Shown here in pieces: positions 14,360 through 27,073 of a DNA stretch of 64,000 nt. Under the pieces are notes generated by a model. It was not told the origin of the DNA and made no database searches. It was given only the letters and a program-made list of their open reading frames with translations. Positions within the stretch are counted from its first letter, which is position 1. Every line of letters begins with the position of its first letter. The stretch lies in the NCBI GenBank assembly GCA_008508345.1, contig QNGE01003705.1, positions 1 to 64,000 on the forward strand, in the 5' to 3' direction. Made by a program: the position numbers and the translations under genes. The stretch is from Paragonimus westermani (lineage: Eukaryota; Platyhelminthes; Trematoda; Plagiorchiida; Troglotrematidae).

Positions 14360-14445
14360 CTTCAACATTTTTCCAATTTGTTCAGCACCATCCAGTCGAA
14401 TCTTGTTCCAATGCAAACTTAACCAATGTAACGTCAAATTGCGAC
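14360..14445 (-). CDS. Leucine-rich-repeat exon (28-residue repeat)
   Basis: An exon of 86 nt: two bases complete the Cys codon of the previous exon, then 28 codons follow and it ends in phase 0 at donor gtaaga. It encodes RNLTLHWLSLHWNKIRL, then DGAEQIGKMLK, a clean RI-type repeat in which the first repeat Leu falls exactly 28 residues after that of the preceding exon. Consensus positions L, L, L, N and I, and the Gly of DGA, are all present. On the opposite strand a 145-codon frame (14137-14574) overlaps it and is judged a shadow. Confidence 0.66.
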
Positions 14446-14488
14446 CTGGCCGGTTATACTCAATGGCAGGAAAGAAGCACAAACTCAC
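14446..14488 (-). other. 43-nt mini-intron
   Basis: The intron begins gtgagt and ends ccggccag and is 43 nt long. It separates two LRR exons whose phases (1 out, 1 in) and repeat registers match perfectly. Very short introns of this kind are known in schistosomes and other trematodes, which supports both exon calls and the organism assignment. Confidence 0.62.
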
Positions 14489-14570
14489 ATAACGCTTTTG
14501 CTAACAAGATGCTTCCAGCAACTTCTATGGAATTCCTTGCAAGATCCAGTTTTGTCAGTCTTGTATTTTT
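14489..14570 (-). CDS. Leucine-rich-repeat exon (28-residue repeat)
   Basis: An exon of 82 nt with acceptor ggtttttcag and donor gtgagt, phase 0 in and phase 1 out. It encodes one full ribonuclease-inhibitor-type LRR: NTRLTKLDLARNSIEVAG followed by SILLAKAL, that is NxxLxxLxLxxNxIxxxG with LxxAL at the end. Its last codon is completed to Cys by the next exon at 14445 across a 43-nt intron. Each exon encodes one repeat, as in NLR and RNH1-like genes. The protein is probably a scaffold or regulator; whether other domains such as NACHT are attached cannot be told from this window. Confidence 0.68.
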
Positions 14571-17500
14571 CTGAAAAACCAAAATGGTGGGAAATGTTTT
14601 TGTGCATTTCCTTTTAATAATGCATAAGTAACGACCCACAAAACACGGCATCGGTACTTTCGTACAGCTACCCATAAAACAGGTTTTCTCTCACTACAAA
14701 TATGTTAATATACCAGAAAACTACTCGCTTATCGTGATGTACTATCATTCTATGTTCAGAATGCTAGTTCATGAGAATGCACGGCGTAACAGTCATAAAT
14801 TTCGACTTTACAGATTGACATTTGTACTACAGATCCGATTGAACTTTTCGCTGGAAAACCATGTCGTTAAGACTGTACTCGAAAGCGGTGTGGTGCATAA
14901 AATTTAACTGGAACTTATGCCTATATGAATAATGTTGACTTGGACGCGCGCAAACCCCGAAACGTGTTTAGAGCTACCTTAAATCAACATGGGTTATTGG
15001 TGCACTGATTAACTGCGAAGGACATCCAGTTGTCCGATAAACACATATAGCAGCGAACGTAAAGAAATAATGAATGTAACCTGCGGAAAATTGTAATGTT
15101 TTTACGACTAGTACGGTTCATAGAATTTAGAATGCACTGTTTGAAACTTTTCCCTTCCTGCTCAGATCACGTCTGGTAGCCAGAATTACAGCTGGTCAGT
15201 AATTTCGTTGCAGACATCCCATAAGAATGCATTGTTTAACCCTCTTAGGTGCATTTGTCAACATACAAACTTGCGGTGAAGTTTTTATAAAAACAAAGCT
15301 ATTAATTCACTTCGAGTGGATCCACAGACCAAGTTAATAGCTTGAAGACAAGGCTGGGCTGAGTCCACTGGATGACAATTCGAGGAATCGACTGCAGCAC
15401 TGCCACATGTAGAGTGATGAAATGAAGTGTCATCTAATCTACATATATCCGTCTGTTTAGTTGAACAGCACCGCGATGTCCAGTATTCCAACCGTTCACT
15501 GACACCTGCTGGATAGCGGTTACCAAACTGCCTCAAGAGTGAACATCCAAAGTTTGAAAGGAAAGCGGCCTCATACTCATGTACCATAGTTACTATGTCA
15601 AATGAATAAGTTGGTTTTTGTTGACTCAACTGTAACAGTTCAAACAAATGGTGGACGACGTTCGGAATGATCAAGAGTACGAGCCACTGTGAGACTGTGT
15701 GAAAGCAAGAACGGACGGACAGGCGTACTTTGTTCAATAAGATCATGCTTTCTGTAGCTAGCCACCTTGAATGTCAGTCGTTTTGCTCATGGTAGTTGGT
15801 TCCGATCGAATTCTGGCTTTGTAGTTCACATCTTCTACACATAGGAAGCATGGTGTCTACTGGCTGATCGTTATTTGTGAGTTCATCTAAACTTTAGCTT
15901 TTAAGGATGACTTCTCGACTGGAAGTGAAACGAATACTTTCCAGTAACCTGTTTCACTGTCGTTTGGTAGCTCACATATGAAACACCGTTACATTCAACA
16001 TATCGTAAACACAGGCGTGGCCAACGGATCCCGAAGCATTCGGACTGTCTCTCGCCGTGGACTGTTGCCCAGCTGTCATAGAGAAAAGTATATTGGTACA
16101 ATCTAACGGTATTCAAAACATTCCAAACGATACGGGCCTGCATACAAAATGTTAGCCACCTGCTCCAAGAGCAGTAAGCAGCGCAGTTTCCGGTTGTTTG
16201 TTGTTCCACTGAGGGAATTATTGGAATACACCATGCTATCATAGAAGACCTTCATCTCAGCTACTGGATCCGGTCCCTTTGGCGACTCCATGTCATCAAT
16301 TCTCATTCACTTCTACCACGTGAATTCAACTAACAACACATCAATAACAATGAATCCACAAACAGACAAATGTCAATGCTCAGCTTTGGGTGCCTGATTG
16401 GTTAGAATGGTGCCCATGATCCACTCGATCAAGATACTTCGACGTCTTTGAGTCTAATAATCGCTGCTGTGTCTATAAATTATAAGCCTTTCCACAAGCA
16501 CCTGTTAGTCACCATCAAGAAATTAAATATAAAAACCCAATCTAGTAAAAACACAGACGTGATGCCAATATTCGCTTTCCACACCTAGCCTGTGCTTCCG
16601 TCCTAAATAAACAAAAGGCCACAACTAGTGTATAGTGTATGCACATTTTGGCATGTCTTACTTGCCTGCTGATTGCGAATTTAACACGACTATATACCCT
16701 TAACTGAGTTATATTGTTGTCTCAATCGCATTCAGTAATTGGTCCAATTTTAGACCTTTGACTCCATCAGAGAAAAGGCGCTCTGGAGAAAGGCTTAAGT
16801 AATCATTCATCGTCTACTACTGTGGCTGTTTGCTTGTTACACAAGCAACCTGCTTGAATCAACAATATTTTCAGATGAGTATGAAATATAAAGATCAGAA
16901 GCCTGACTAGTTTACTACCTCTCGTTCCCCATCTGAGTTTAAAAAGTTCACGAATGTGTTCGGATTGATACATTTTGAGTAGTTTTCACCCGTATGCTTC
17001 CGTGAGCACTAAACTTATGAGAATATACGTAGTATCTGATGATGAAGCAGGTAATGGTGAGAATTGCAAAAAACGGACAATTTTTGTAACAAGCGCTGAT
17101 AAACTCTGTGTCCACAGGACAATCCGCGGTTGTTATCCAACCTAGTCAACTGTTTTATGACATCAGCGGAACTAAGGAATCAGTAGCGGCATTAAGATGC
17201 AATAAAAATTACTACCGAAAGCAAGCAAAACAGCCCAATGTTATTTAGTACGTATTGGATAATCTTATTAGGTGCAGAATAAGCCGAATAAACTCTTAAC
17301 CTATATTGTTTTGCTGTTTTGAAGTTTTCTACTCTTATCCACGTTACGGATAAATCACAATGTATTTTTGTTAGTCACTACGTGTGTCTTCTAACATAGC
17401 GCTGGGCTAATTACAGAATATGTTTTTACCAATTCAGGTGGAGACATGAAACACCTGCCCGACGTTAAGTTTTCTTATGGATTATAAAAATCGATTGACT

Positions 17501-17652
17501 CACCTTCAGACCACGGGCAATATGGCGAACGGACGAGTCGTTGAGATTATTATCTACAATGAAGGAAGAGGGAGTACATCCGAACCGTATACAGAACGGA
17601 TATGTGAAAACATATTGTGCGTTGTGCTGATGCACATTATTAAGTAAATCCT

Positions 17653-17731
17653 TGGTTAAGCCATAACGAGTTAAAACGTGAGTTATCGGTTTCGCAACGT
17701 TTCAACCCTCTTGGAGAGCGTTTATCAAGCG
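17653..17731 (-). repeat. Inverted arm of the Penelope-like element
   Basis: The minus strand reads the same as the right arm: a hairpin (ctctccaagagg) followed by GAAACGTTGCGAAACCGATA. The hairpin stem has one mismatch relative to the right arm. Confidence 0.6.
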
Positions 17732-17756
17732 ATTAAATCAGAATTAAATGCAAAGA

Positions 17757-18045
17757 TTGTCAAGCCTCATACATTGGACAAACTGCGCAGCAACTTGAAA
17801 TACGCACTAAAGAACATGTAAGGTGTAGTAAGAAGCACCCTGCGGACGCTGAGCAACTTCGGAAATTAGAACACGATTAAACCATTGCTGCACACGAGAT
17901 CCTCAACCAACACCAAGTGAATTCGACCATCCGACTGTGCTAGAAGATGGTTTCCGTAACCACAAAGAACGTCTATTGGCAGAAGCCTTGCTGATCGCTA
18001 GTACACCGCAAGCGGTGAATCGCTCCGATATCCTGGAATTGTCAG
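17757..18045 (+). pseudogene. GIY-YIG endonuclease of a Penelope-like element, broken
   Basis: The frame reads CQASYIGQTAQQLEIRTKEH, the YIG motif followed by the conserved Gln-Thr and an R..EH segment, then KLEHD, a TAA stop, and TIAAHEILNQHQ. After a one-base shift near 17917-17925 it resumes with FDHPTVLEDGF and HKERLLAEALLI, the usual end with its R..KE-type helix. This order matches the endonuclease of Penelope-like retroelements. One stop and at least one frameshift make it non-functional. Confidence 0.72.
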
Positions 18046-18313
18046 TGGTTTGGCACGATTTACTGGGTGGACAGCAGTGACACCCTGTCGGAAAAGGTGT
18101 GCGAATCCCTGTCACTCACCCCATCCCAAACAGTCTACACGCATGTAGATTGATCGCATACATGCATCCACAGCACACACTATCTAGCCTTGATTGCACC
18201 TGGGCTTGCCACGTGGTGACCTCATGTGAACCGTGAACTATACATTCCATTGGTTGATTGTCCACGCACGGCGTGTTAAACACACATACAATGTGAATTT
18301 TCTGATTTAAATC

Positions 18314-18345
18314 GCTTGACAAAGACTCTCCGAGAGGGTCGAAAC
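18314..18345 (+). ncRNA. Vestigial hammerhead-like motif in Penelope arm
   Basis: In the right arm, gactctccgagagggtc forms a 7-bp stem (one G-T pair) with a CGA loop and is followed directly by GAAACG, the place of the hammerhead GAAA box. The upstream CTGATGA box is degenerate (cttgacaaag; cttgataaac in the other arm). Penelope-like elements are known to carry hammerhead ribozymes in their pseudo-LTRs. This copy is probably inactive. Confidence 0.3.
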
Positions 18346-18405
18346 GTTGCGAAACCGATAACTCTTTGGTTTTAACTCGTTGTCGCTTAACCACGGATTT
18401 TCTTA

Positions 18406-21400
18406 ATAAAGAAGAAACAGTAAATCACAAAAAGACTCTTCCTCGCCTAATGGTCATAATTAACTTAAGGTCACAAGTCTGGGAAGTATGTTTACAGATT
18501 TACGACCAACTGCATTTCCACTTCGATATACACTGTCGTTTCACGAATAAGACGGTTAAAGCTGGATTCCTAACTGTCCTATTACTCACACACCAATAAA
18601 CGCCGTTGACCACAAGGGTGGTAACCGTTTGCGGCGGAACACAACATTTGGTAAATAGATCGGTGAAGTGGACAATCATTTCAGGCCGTTAACTTGGCCA
18701 GTCACATGTCGACACACATAGGAGAAGATACCATTTCAATTCAGTCAGACGACTGAATAACCCCTTGTTACTCTGTCAGGTACGCCTGCATGCGAGATGA
18801 GTGTTTGCTACCATCGTTATACCACTGAATAGGGAAGAAATACTTAGGATGGTCATATGTTAGCCTGAATACCTCATGAACTTATAAGGACTATTTAATT
18901 CGAACGTATACGTTGGTGCATTTTAACTGTTGATATATGGCGATATTTACAGGTCGTTCAAATAAACACTGTGTACATCTTAGTTGGTCTACACAATTCA
19001 GGATTTCGCCAATTTAGACCATTTTAATCCTATACGTCGTTACTACGCCTCGCAGGTACTACGATCTCATCTATCGGGTATCGTTGGACTGTGTCGGAAG
19101 CTCAAATTCGACATGTAATCCGTAAATGCATTTTAAGTTAGTGAATATCTTGTGACAGTTTGTGTAGATAACTTGCACATACTAATATTGTGTCATTGCA
19201 CTAGCGGTTAATTCTGGCCACAGTTATTCTTGTGTGATGTGTACTGCCTTCTGTACGTTTAAGTTCACTTTTGGATCATGCTGAGGACCCACGAAACTTT
19301 GAGGCACGTTGATCCTAATTTAACACTTTCAGCCTGTAAGATGCATCAAAATGTTATCAAATATATTATGAGAGCATACGTCGTTGACATTCGAATAGTT
19401 TAGACAACTGCTTGAAAACTAGCTTACTGCTATGTTTTTAAAGTTTATTACATTTAATTTGGTAGAAATCGGGTTAGACCTTCAAAATTTTATTCACATT
19501 ATCCTCCATTATTGAACGCTACATTTTTCTGATTCATCATATCCGACTGTACATGCTATAAACCGTGATCGATTTCTTAACAAGGTTCAGTGCACACAAA
19601 TTTGAAGGTATACTTATGGGAAAAGATGTTCCATTTGAACCTGTTGATTTATTCCACAACCTCCAGATGTCAGTTCATTTCTGGTGGTTCGGCTTCTTTC
19701 CGTTTCTTACGGGTTGTAATTTGTCGAAACACATTTAGCTTCTTCACCGTGACAGTGAAACTGTTCACTCAACTGTGATTGCACCCGTGTGCGATTCGTT
19801 TATTTCATGGTTTATTTTACCATAGACTGAACCTATATAACAGGGTGTTTTGTGTAGTCAGCTGATGAGAATAAACGAAATGCTCACATTCCACAATGCA
19901 GGTCTTCCTGCCTTCATGACAGTTACATCTTGCCTATCCACCTATGCTCACAAAAAACCTGTATGCAATCATGAAGGTGGGACAGAATTTGTCCAGACCT
20001 TATTCCCAGAATATCGGCTTTATGTTTTCTTACTTCAAGTTAGTGAAGAGACCAAGGTGTTACGACCACTTCCCCATGTAGCTGTTACGCAGGAGTTGGA
20101 AAAAGCCTTGAGAAATTCGACGGACATCTCTACCAGTACCAATATGAATCTCTGCCTGAAATGTTAAGGTCACAAACGACGTTTATCAAGATATATTAGC
20201 CACGTTGATCACAGCTGTGGATTGGATCTCTGGTCTTCGATACTTCAGACATCTTGGCTTTCAAAGAAACCGTGGAAATATCCTGCACCAAAAGTCGGTG
20301 TAAGTGTCCTTTCCTAATTGTTGTCTATCTACAAATAATCGTGATAGCCTGCCAACCAAACAATCAGTGAAGATAGTTTAGGCCGTTTCCGCTTCACGCA
20401 AGTCAGGAATGAGAAAACCACTTAATTTTCACCCTTTACAGCTTTGGAGTTCATCTCTCTTGCATCCTCTTTAAAAATGGTTAATTTGGATTGCGGAATC
20501 CACTTGAAACTGTTTGAGTATTTCAGCGAATCCACTAGGTACGTCGTACAAACACAGAGGCTGGGACACAAATTTCAGTTCGAACTAGGATATGCACTAA
20601 TGAGAGAGAAACTGTAGTCTGGTGCCTTCTTTCCAAGTTGGCTGGTATCTCTGCTCATTTGAATGCGTAGGCTGTCACCAGTTTGTACAGATCGATCTAG
20701 GTCAGGGATGCTAGCGGTTTTCTTCATATGTACCTTTGCATAAAGATTACTACAGCGAAGCTCTATTCGTTCTTTTACGAACAATCATTTTCTGGTGGGT
20801 TATGTCATGCCTTTGAGGATCCAATTTCTCTCCGCATGAGAAGAAACGTGACAGAGACCCGAATGAAAATAAACAGGTCACAAAGCGATTCCTTCAACAT
20901 GCTTATATCAAAATGTCACTGGTAAAATACTGGCATAATATTGTGAAGCAGAAAACGTTGGCTACATTTTTTCAGGCTGGTAACAATATTGATGTGAATT
21001 AATCCTGAAAATTTGGCGCATGAACGATATTAGACCCAAGAAAGAATGAGGAATACGTCCAATTCTAATCGGCTCTTCTGCAAGTTTGCAGTGCGGTACT
21101 GAGTTCAATAATATTCGTTTCATGGCGAATAATAATTATTGATTTATGAGTTAGTATAACTCTTTACAATCTGTAAAGCGTTTTCGTTTTCACTCTGACG
21201 TTTGGTTAGCGATTTTCAAATAAATGTTTCGTTATGGTACTTCTGACTACTTATTTTTCAGTCCCTGTTGTTGCCCGTTCTTTGCACTCCTTACTTTCGG
21301 CTGTAGGCTAATGGCATTTACGTGTATATGTCTTCTGCGCAAATGACAGAGAAAACCGAACGATAACAGTATCGTGACTCGAATTCGGATAGTTTTCTCT

Positions 21401-22090
21401 TTCCTATGTTGCAATATGACTGCTAAGAATCAAAAACCGTGAGATGCGCATTCTTATGGCAGTCTTCCTCTGTTTCTAATGCGCCGTGCAAAAGTGTCGA
21501 ATATACCGCTAAACTACCTCTCGTCTGAATAATGACAAACAATTTGAAGAATCGAAGGGTCGTTTAGTATAGTGAATTTAAAGTGTTTATTCCGAGACAG
21601 AAGGCCTAATTCATCGTCACAGTACTCACTTCTGAAAACATCCGAATTACAGTCTGTTGGAACACGTGCCGAAATAGGGAATATACAGCTTCTTTCTGGT
21701 TTGTATCAGTTGAATGTAACCCGGATACTGAGGTCGACAGTATGCTGGTAGCCGTACATTAGGGGGCAACAGAACAGTTGTTACTCTGGTTTGAGATTCA
21801 GTGGGATTACCATTCTTATTAGATCTCCGAATTCAGCGTTGGCATCATCACACACATCAAGAGAATGGTGCGTGTGTTGACAAGTCTTTTGGTGAGTCTA
21901 ACTAAATGCCGATTGTGAAATCATAGAACTGAATTTCTAGTACGTGGTACATGGCAAACCGTAGGCTTGATAGACTCACCTTCAAATCAAGTTACTTATC
22001 TACATGTCAAAGAACTTAGAAACTTAAAGCGTCTGTGACCATTATTCCTGACGTTATAAGACAGTTATCATCCGGAGGTGCAGAAAAATT
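18406..22090. other. No confident gene; probably intron of the LRR gene
   Basis: A search of the minus strand for LxxLxLxxN found nothing convincing here. A 105-codon + frame (19850-20167) has a protein-like end (QELEKALRNSTDIS) but no family. Confidence 0.4.
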
Positions 22091-22097
22091 ACAGTAC

Positions 22098-22232
22098 CTC
22101 GGCTGCAAGATGGAACGAGAAAGATGCCGTGGCATTGACAATCATACGCTTTGACAGTTCTCCGCCGTTTATGCCACAAGTGAGGGCCAGATTAACGAGC
22201 CTCATCCAGATTCTACGAATCGCACTTATCGG
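22098..22232 (-). CDS. Possible leucine-rich-repeat exon (tentative)
   Basis: A frame of exactly 45 codons between an acceptor (ctgtcacacag) and a weak donor (gtactg), in phase 0 on both sides. It contains RLVNLALTCGIN, which resembles LxxLxLxxG. It lies between two better-supported LRR exons on the same strand. It cannot directly follow the exon at 23304-23397, which leaves phase 1, so another exon would be needed. A chance frame is quite possible. Confidence 0.22.
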
Positions 22233-23303
22233 CTGTGTGACAGAATTAGATAAATAATCCTTGACAAACACAACCCACAGTTGATGACTTGGACTTCCGA
22301 CTCACTTGGTGATGAGAGGCCTGTATCGTTTAAGGTTTGTTATCAGGATGGTACCGTTTGATTTTGTCTGATACCTGACACTTATGGACAATCAGCCGGC
22401 GATGACGGTCATCCACTGGCGCTTGGAGTATTTTTATGGGACCACCCCATTTGACCTCCTTCTTCTGTAAACCTGTTTAAACCTTGTTTTGTTGACTAGC
22501 CATGAGACCGTGTCTCACTACCTAGGCATTAATAAGGTGTGTAATGGATGTTGGCAGTTTTCGTGTTTGCTGCTCTTTGACCTGTCTAGATCAAAGTCCT
22601 GGCCAGAATGATAATTGGGAACAACAATGTAAACAAGCCTGACCACTAGAGCCTAAATCGATGGGTTTAGGTCATTTCTGAGCATTCTGTTTTGAAGTTT
22701 CGAATTTTCAAGAGTGCCAGCCCGTACTCTTTAAGGTGCATAGTAAGTTATAACTTTTACGATACTTGCGCAACATTTACCTGGGCGCTAGTTTGTTATG
22801 AAATTTTTAACATGAAACGAATGGGGTAACTAATGCAAAATGGAAATTTGTCGAATAAAGTCGGTCTCTTCTTGTAGGTGCTCCTTGCAACAGGTAGTAA
22901 AAACTCTGAGGCGTCATGTTTTATCACCAGTCAACGGTGACACAAAATTGGTACAAAATTTTTGAGGTTCAACACTCGACTAAATCACCTCATAATTTTT
23001 GGAGGTTTCCAATTAAAGCTTGTGCTAAAACATAGGATCACGAACGTGTAAACTAGCATGCATGGCTCGCGTGATTTATCACACAGTGGACGGTAGTGAA
23101 TTGTCATTTACCCTGGTGGCTGGTTCCCTAGGAGGCTCACATACTACTCCAATGGTCACTTCTGGTTCATCGTTTTCCTGGCATCAATACTGATTATTTA
23201 ATTCCCTGATGTACGCAGCATGCTACTCGTAGACGAGGCTGATTCTGTACAACCCTATTACTGAGTACTGAACATTCAGTTGCAAGCACCTTTCCTGACT
23301 TGC

Positions 23304-23397
23304 CTGATAAAATGAGTGTCTCCAGAGGTGTATTTTCTAATAATAATTCGCCCAGTGTTGTGGAACCCTCCAGAGAGATTCCGGTGCTGGCCAAATT
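23304..23397 (-). CDS. Leucine-rich-repeat exon with GC donor
   Basis: An exon of 94 nt, phase 0 in and phase 1 out. The acceptor is gtctccacag. The donor is TCAG followed by gcaagt, which is the optimal context of a GC-AG intron and not the usual GT. It encodes LASTGISLEGSTTLGELL followed by PLETLILSG. This is the second half of one LRR and the LxxLxL start of the next, cut by the intron just before the consensus Asn. Placing introns inside repeats is usual for LRR genes built by exon duplication. The next exon on this strand must begin in phase 1; I did not identify it. Confidence 0.5.
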
Positions 23398-24867
23398 CTG
23401 TGGAGACAAAAACAGGCAAGTGGTACTTTTAGCAATGAGGTGCAAACATTTGCAACTGATGGGTCCCTTGTCAACAGATAATTTCTGTAAGATGGGAATT
23501 TTTGTCGGTACACTTTTCTGAGCACTTATCAGAAGCCGATTACATAGGACATCCCCCCGCTCCTTTAAAAAGTGCGGAGAATTGCAAAACATGCTCCCAC
23601 GAGTTTTTATTATAAAGTCGTTTTATTGTTGGTTCTGATCTGAATAGCGGAGCATGGTTGCGATTTACACTATTTATCTTGTGACGGTCATCGCTTGCCA
23701 TTTGGAACCAATCAGTACTTTATTGCCATTCTCGACAGTGACCGTTGTCAGTAAGGATGAAACGGGTTTAACGTTGGTTATCTTGGCAGCACACTGGTTT
23801 TTAATGAACACTTGACTGTTTGCGAAGTTCATGTTTCCACAGAATCCCACAAACAACGGTCAGTTCGGAGCAGTTTCATTCAGTCAGAAGCGCCTTAATG
23901 CTCTCAATATAGTTATCATCATGTGTAAAATTGTAAGATATACCCACAAGTATGTTCGATACAAAACTGTTTTTTCTGTTAACTGAAGACCTTAATCTTC
24001 ACGTGGCTCACCAATTAATAAAAACGTGTGCGTGTATACGTTGCAAAAGTCTGGACCTGAATGCTATTTGAAAATAGTGATAACGCGTTTACTACGGTTA
24101 TTCCACTGCTGCAATGCAGTTTGCTAAATGTAGGATGTATCCAAAACGTTAGCCTCGGTTTTACCTTAAATCTGGGAATAACTAAAAAAAGTTTCTTATA
24201 TTTTTCAGTTGGCGCTCAACTGTAACAGAAACGTTGCACAGCCAGAGCCGAATAATACCTAGATGTTAAGGTGAACAAGCGTTAGTCAAACACTTTGGGA
24301 ATGTGGATGCTAGATTCAAATTATTTACTCCGAACGGCTTTGTCATTTGTCAATCAACATTGCCGACTGCTCATCCCATCAGAATGGCCTGTATTTCCAG
24401 CATTTCACTCAGGCAGCCACAAGTCTCAAAATGAAGTCAACATTACTTTTCAAGAAACAGCTAGCCGTACTTTTGAGTTCACAAGCCAACACCCATTCGA
24501 TTTATTTGGTCTGATTAATGCATACTTAGAAAGGTTTTCGTTTTACTGAGCCAATGCACAAACAAACATTTCTGTTATGTGGGGATGTATCCTGTCTGTC
24601 AGTGTTCGGTATACCCTGCAGTGCTAGTTGGCATTTCAACTGACTAGTGAGCAGGTTGTAATTGCGTAATCAAGACTTTCATTTCTTCCAAGTGAAGCCC
24701 ACTTATATTCGGATGCATTTTCCACAATTTGATGAGATTTTGGCCAGCCTGTTTCGAAAAAACGATTTGCCTGAGTTTTGGTGATGTTAATGCTCATAAG
24801 GAGTGCATACCTCTGTCAAGCTCGCGTTTTTGACACTGCCGGCTTTTCTATTAACTGCACCAAACAT

Positions 24868-25118
24868 CAAGACAATCGGGCAACGTGATTGTCACTCACA
24901 AGCGAGACTGACTAAGCGCCAAGAAGTATGATTCAGTTATGCTTAATGTGAAACAGGCCAGCACGGTTTTCGCACGGAAGTTTGGCCGAAATTCAATTTC
25001 TGGTCGCGGCGAGGCAGTGCACTACATGTGTAAAATTTGAGCCTGGTAGTTCTATTCATACAGGAGAGAGCAAAGAGCCTATCGTAATGCGAACGCAGCC
25101 ATCAAATGTGAGTGACCT
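24868..25118 (+). repeat. Diverged copy of the tRNA-like repeat
   Basis: Starts with gacaatcgggcaacgtgatt and continues through cacaagcgaga. The tRNA-like part is badly decayed, and the copy ends with aatgcgaacgcagccatcaa followed by gtgagtgac. The order of blocks matches the better copies but identity is much lower, so it is an older insertion. Confidence 0.6.
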
Positions 25119-25505
25119 TCGATTCCGCCGTTAAGTGGACATCTGTGATAACAACAGGCGTGCGAAGAATTTGAATGATGAAAAACTTCATCCTAACTTG
25201 GAAGAACAAATAGTTTTTTGAGGTTGATTTCATGAGCTAAAATATGCAAAGCACGTCACAACCCGTTACTTTTGAGACAATTTCGAGGTAACGCTAACTA
25301 GCTACAGGTTCTGTGAACACGAGGTGAACATGGTTTCCGCACATCCCAAATGGAGCTCGTTTTGAAGTTCTGAAATTGCATCCAATACTGCACCAAGCAA
25401 AGATTGATTAACAAACCATCGTTTTCTTTATATGGCAAGAAGAACAAAACCGTAAGATCCTTTATCACTTTGTTATACTACTGAAATAACGAACAAATTT
25501 TATTA

Positions 25506-25621
25506 TTTTCAAGTTGACCATCATTCATATTTGATCGCAGCGTTCGCATTCAGATAGACTTTCCAGCCAGCCTCTTTCGAAACGAAGCATTAGACTCGAG
25601 CTTCGCTTTCATTAGAGCTCA
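25506..25621 (-). repeat. Tail fragment of the tRNA-like repeat
   Basis: Reads ttcaagttgaccatcattca, then gcattcagatagac, ccagcctctttcgaaacgaa and attagagctc. This is only the tail half of the unit in reverse orientation, facing the diverged forward copy 390 bp upstream. Confidence 0.7.
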
Positions 25622-27073
25622 TAATTTTATCAATTTTGGTTTGTCAGTCCATCATTTTGATTTAACGCACTGGTGAACAAAACCTACTTGCGAACCTATA
25701 GTCCAAGTCTTCTTGATATTTTATCAATCCTTGATTTTACTATGGTAAAATGACTCCAAAATTTCGTTTCCAACGTTTGTTTCAGATATTAGGGCGTAAG
25801 ATATACCAAACTGGTCTAACAAGTTAACACTGATTTTCTAAAACTCGGAAAGTAGGCATAAGTTGAATCTCGAGAGCCTCTATTTGCCAGAGTAGGTTGC
25901 GGTGAGTACTTCCTTCCAGCTCAGTCCACAGTTCCAGTCTTGACGACTCTGACCTGTTCCAGAATTTTTTGAGCACTGTCTGAAGGACAACAATTGCTAC
26001 GGTGATGAGCAAGTGGTCAAGTATGATAGACTGGTTGAACAAAAAGACGGACACTTAAGTGTGAAGAATCGTGAGAGGTTCCACAAGACATGCTATACTT
26101 AACTGCAGTTCACAAAGACCAGATTGGAAAAATAGATAACTCTTTAACCATCATATCAGAAACGTTCTAGAAAGATTCTCGTAGCCGCTCATTTGAGATG
26201 GTTCTAAGGAACTTTGCAAGTGAGTGTCAATTTGTGCGAGAGTTGGCTTAATATATTTTAGTAATACCATTTTATTTTAAGCTAGCTGGAAGTCCCAATG
26301 AAAGTAGAAGTTCGCCGTGAATCCACTTCGGGGTTGGGTGATTACTTTTCTTGTTTACAATTCCCGTCTCATTCAAACTACTGTTAAAACAAATGGTGTG
26401 ACCGAATAAAAATGAGTTAGTTGTCATTTGACCATAATTTGTCAAATACGGTGGTTACTTGTACACAAGGTGCCCAGTTGCCTGTGAAATTGCAAACTTG
26501 CTTGTTGTACCCATTTCCATGGTAGCATATTTAGGGGAATGTAGTATTTCACGAAAACGGTTCAGCCTCAAAGATTCACGTTCTGACCAATTGAGCAGAA
26601 AGACAAATGACATGATTGAAAACAGCGTTTCCTGGCAACCTTCATACTAATCTATCCTATGTTCAGGGTGAATGTTTGCAACATTAGTGCGAGTAGAGGA
26701 CTGTAACGTTGTCCAAAGTGCCTGCTGAAAATATGTATGTATCACGTTTTTCAACGAATGCATTCACCCATGAGAAAAACATCGCTGATGCAACCAAGGT
26801 ACAGGTGGAAATATAGACACTAAATTAGCTTAAAAAAGCTCCGACCATCCCACCTGGAGAGAATAGTAGCGAGACTGAAGAAAGGCGTCTTCATTCAATA
26901 AACTACTGTTATTTGGGGGGAGGAGGAAAATCTAGCCCACGCATCAAGGATATACCAGGAACGATTTGGATAAAATACTGTCATCTCTCACAAGTTAACT
27001 ATTAATATTATTATAACGCAGCTGAAATTTTGAATTCCATGCACTCGAAAATATACTCTGCACTTCATTTCAG

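Larger units (their letters stand above)
17641..18405 (+). mobile_element. Penelope-like element relic with inverted terminal arms
   Basis: Two arms of about 103 bp (17641-17743 and 18297-18405) are inverted copies of each other with roughly 85-90% identity. They share gttgcgaaaccgataactc (right arm orientation) and enclose a broken GIY-YIG endonuclease. Penelope-like retroelements carry such an endonuclease after the reverse transcriptase and are bounded by pseudo-LTRs that can lie in inverted orientation. No reverse transcriptase is recognisable here, so this is a 3' fragment. Confidence 0.68.

Noticed and set aside
14137..14574. 145-codon + strand frame
   Set aside because: It is antisense to two well-supported LRR exons and their mini-intron, so it is a shadow.
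15285..15746. 153-codon minus-strand frame, the longest in the window
   Set aside because: No recognisable family over its length. One segment (LVLLIIPNVV) weakly resembles an LRR start and could be an exon, but that does not support the whole frame as a gene.
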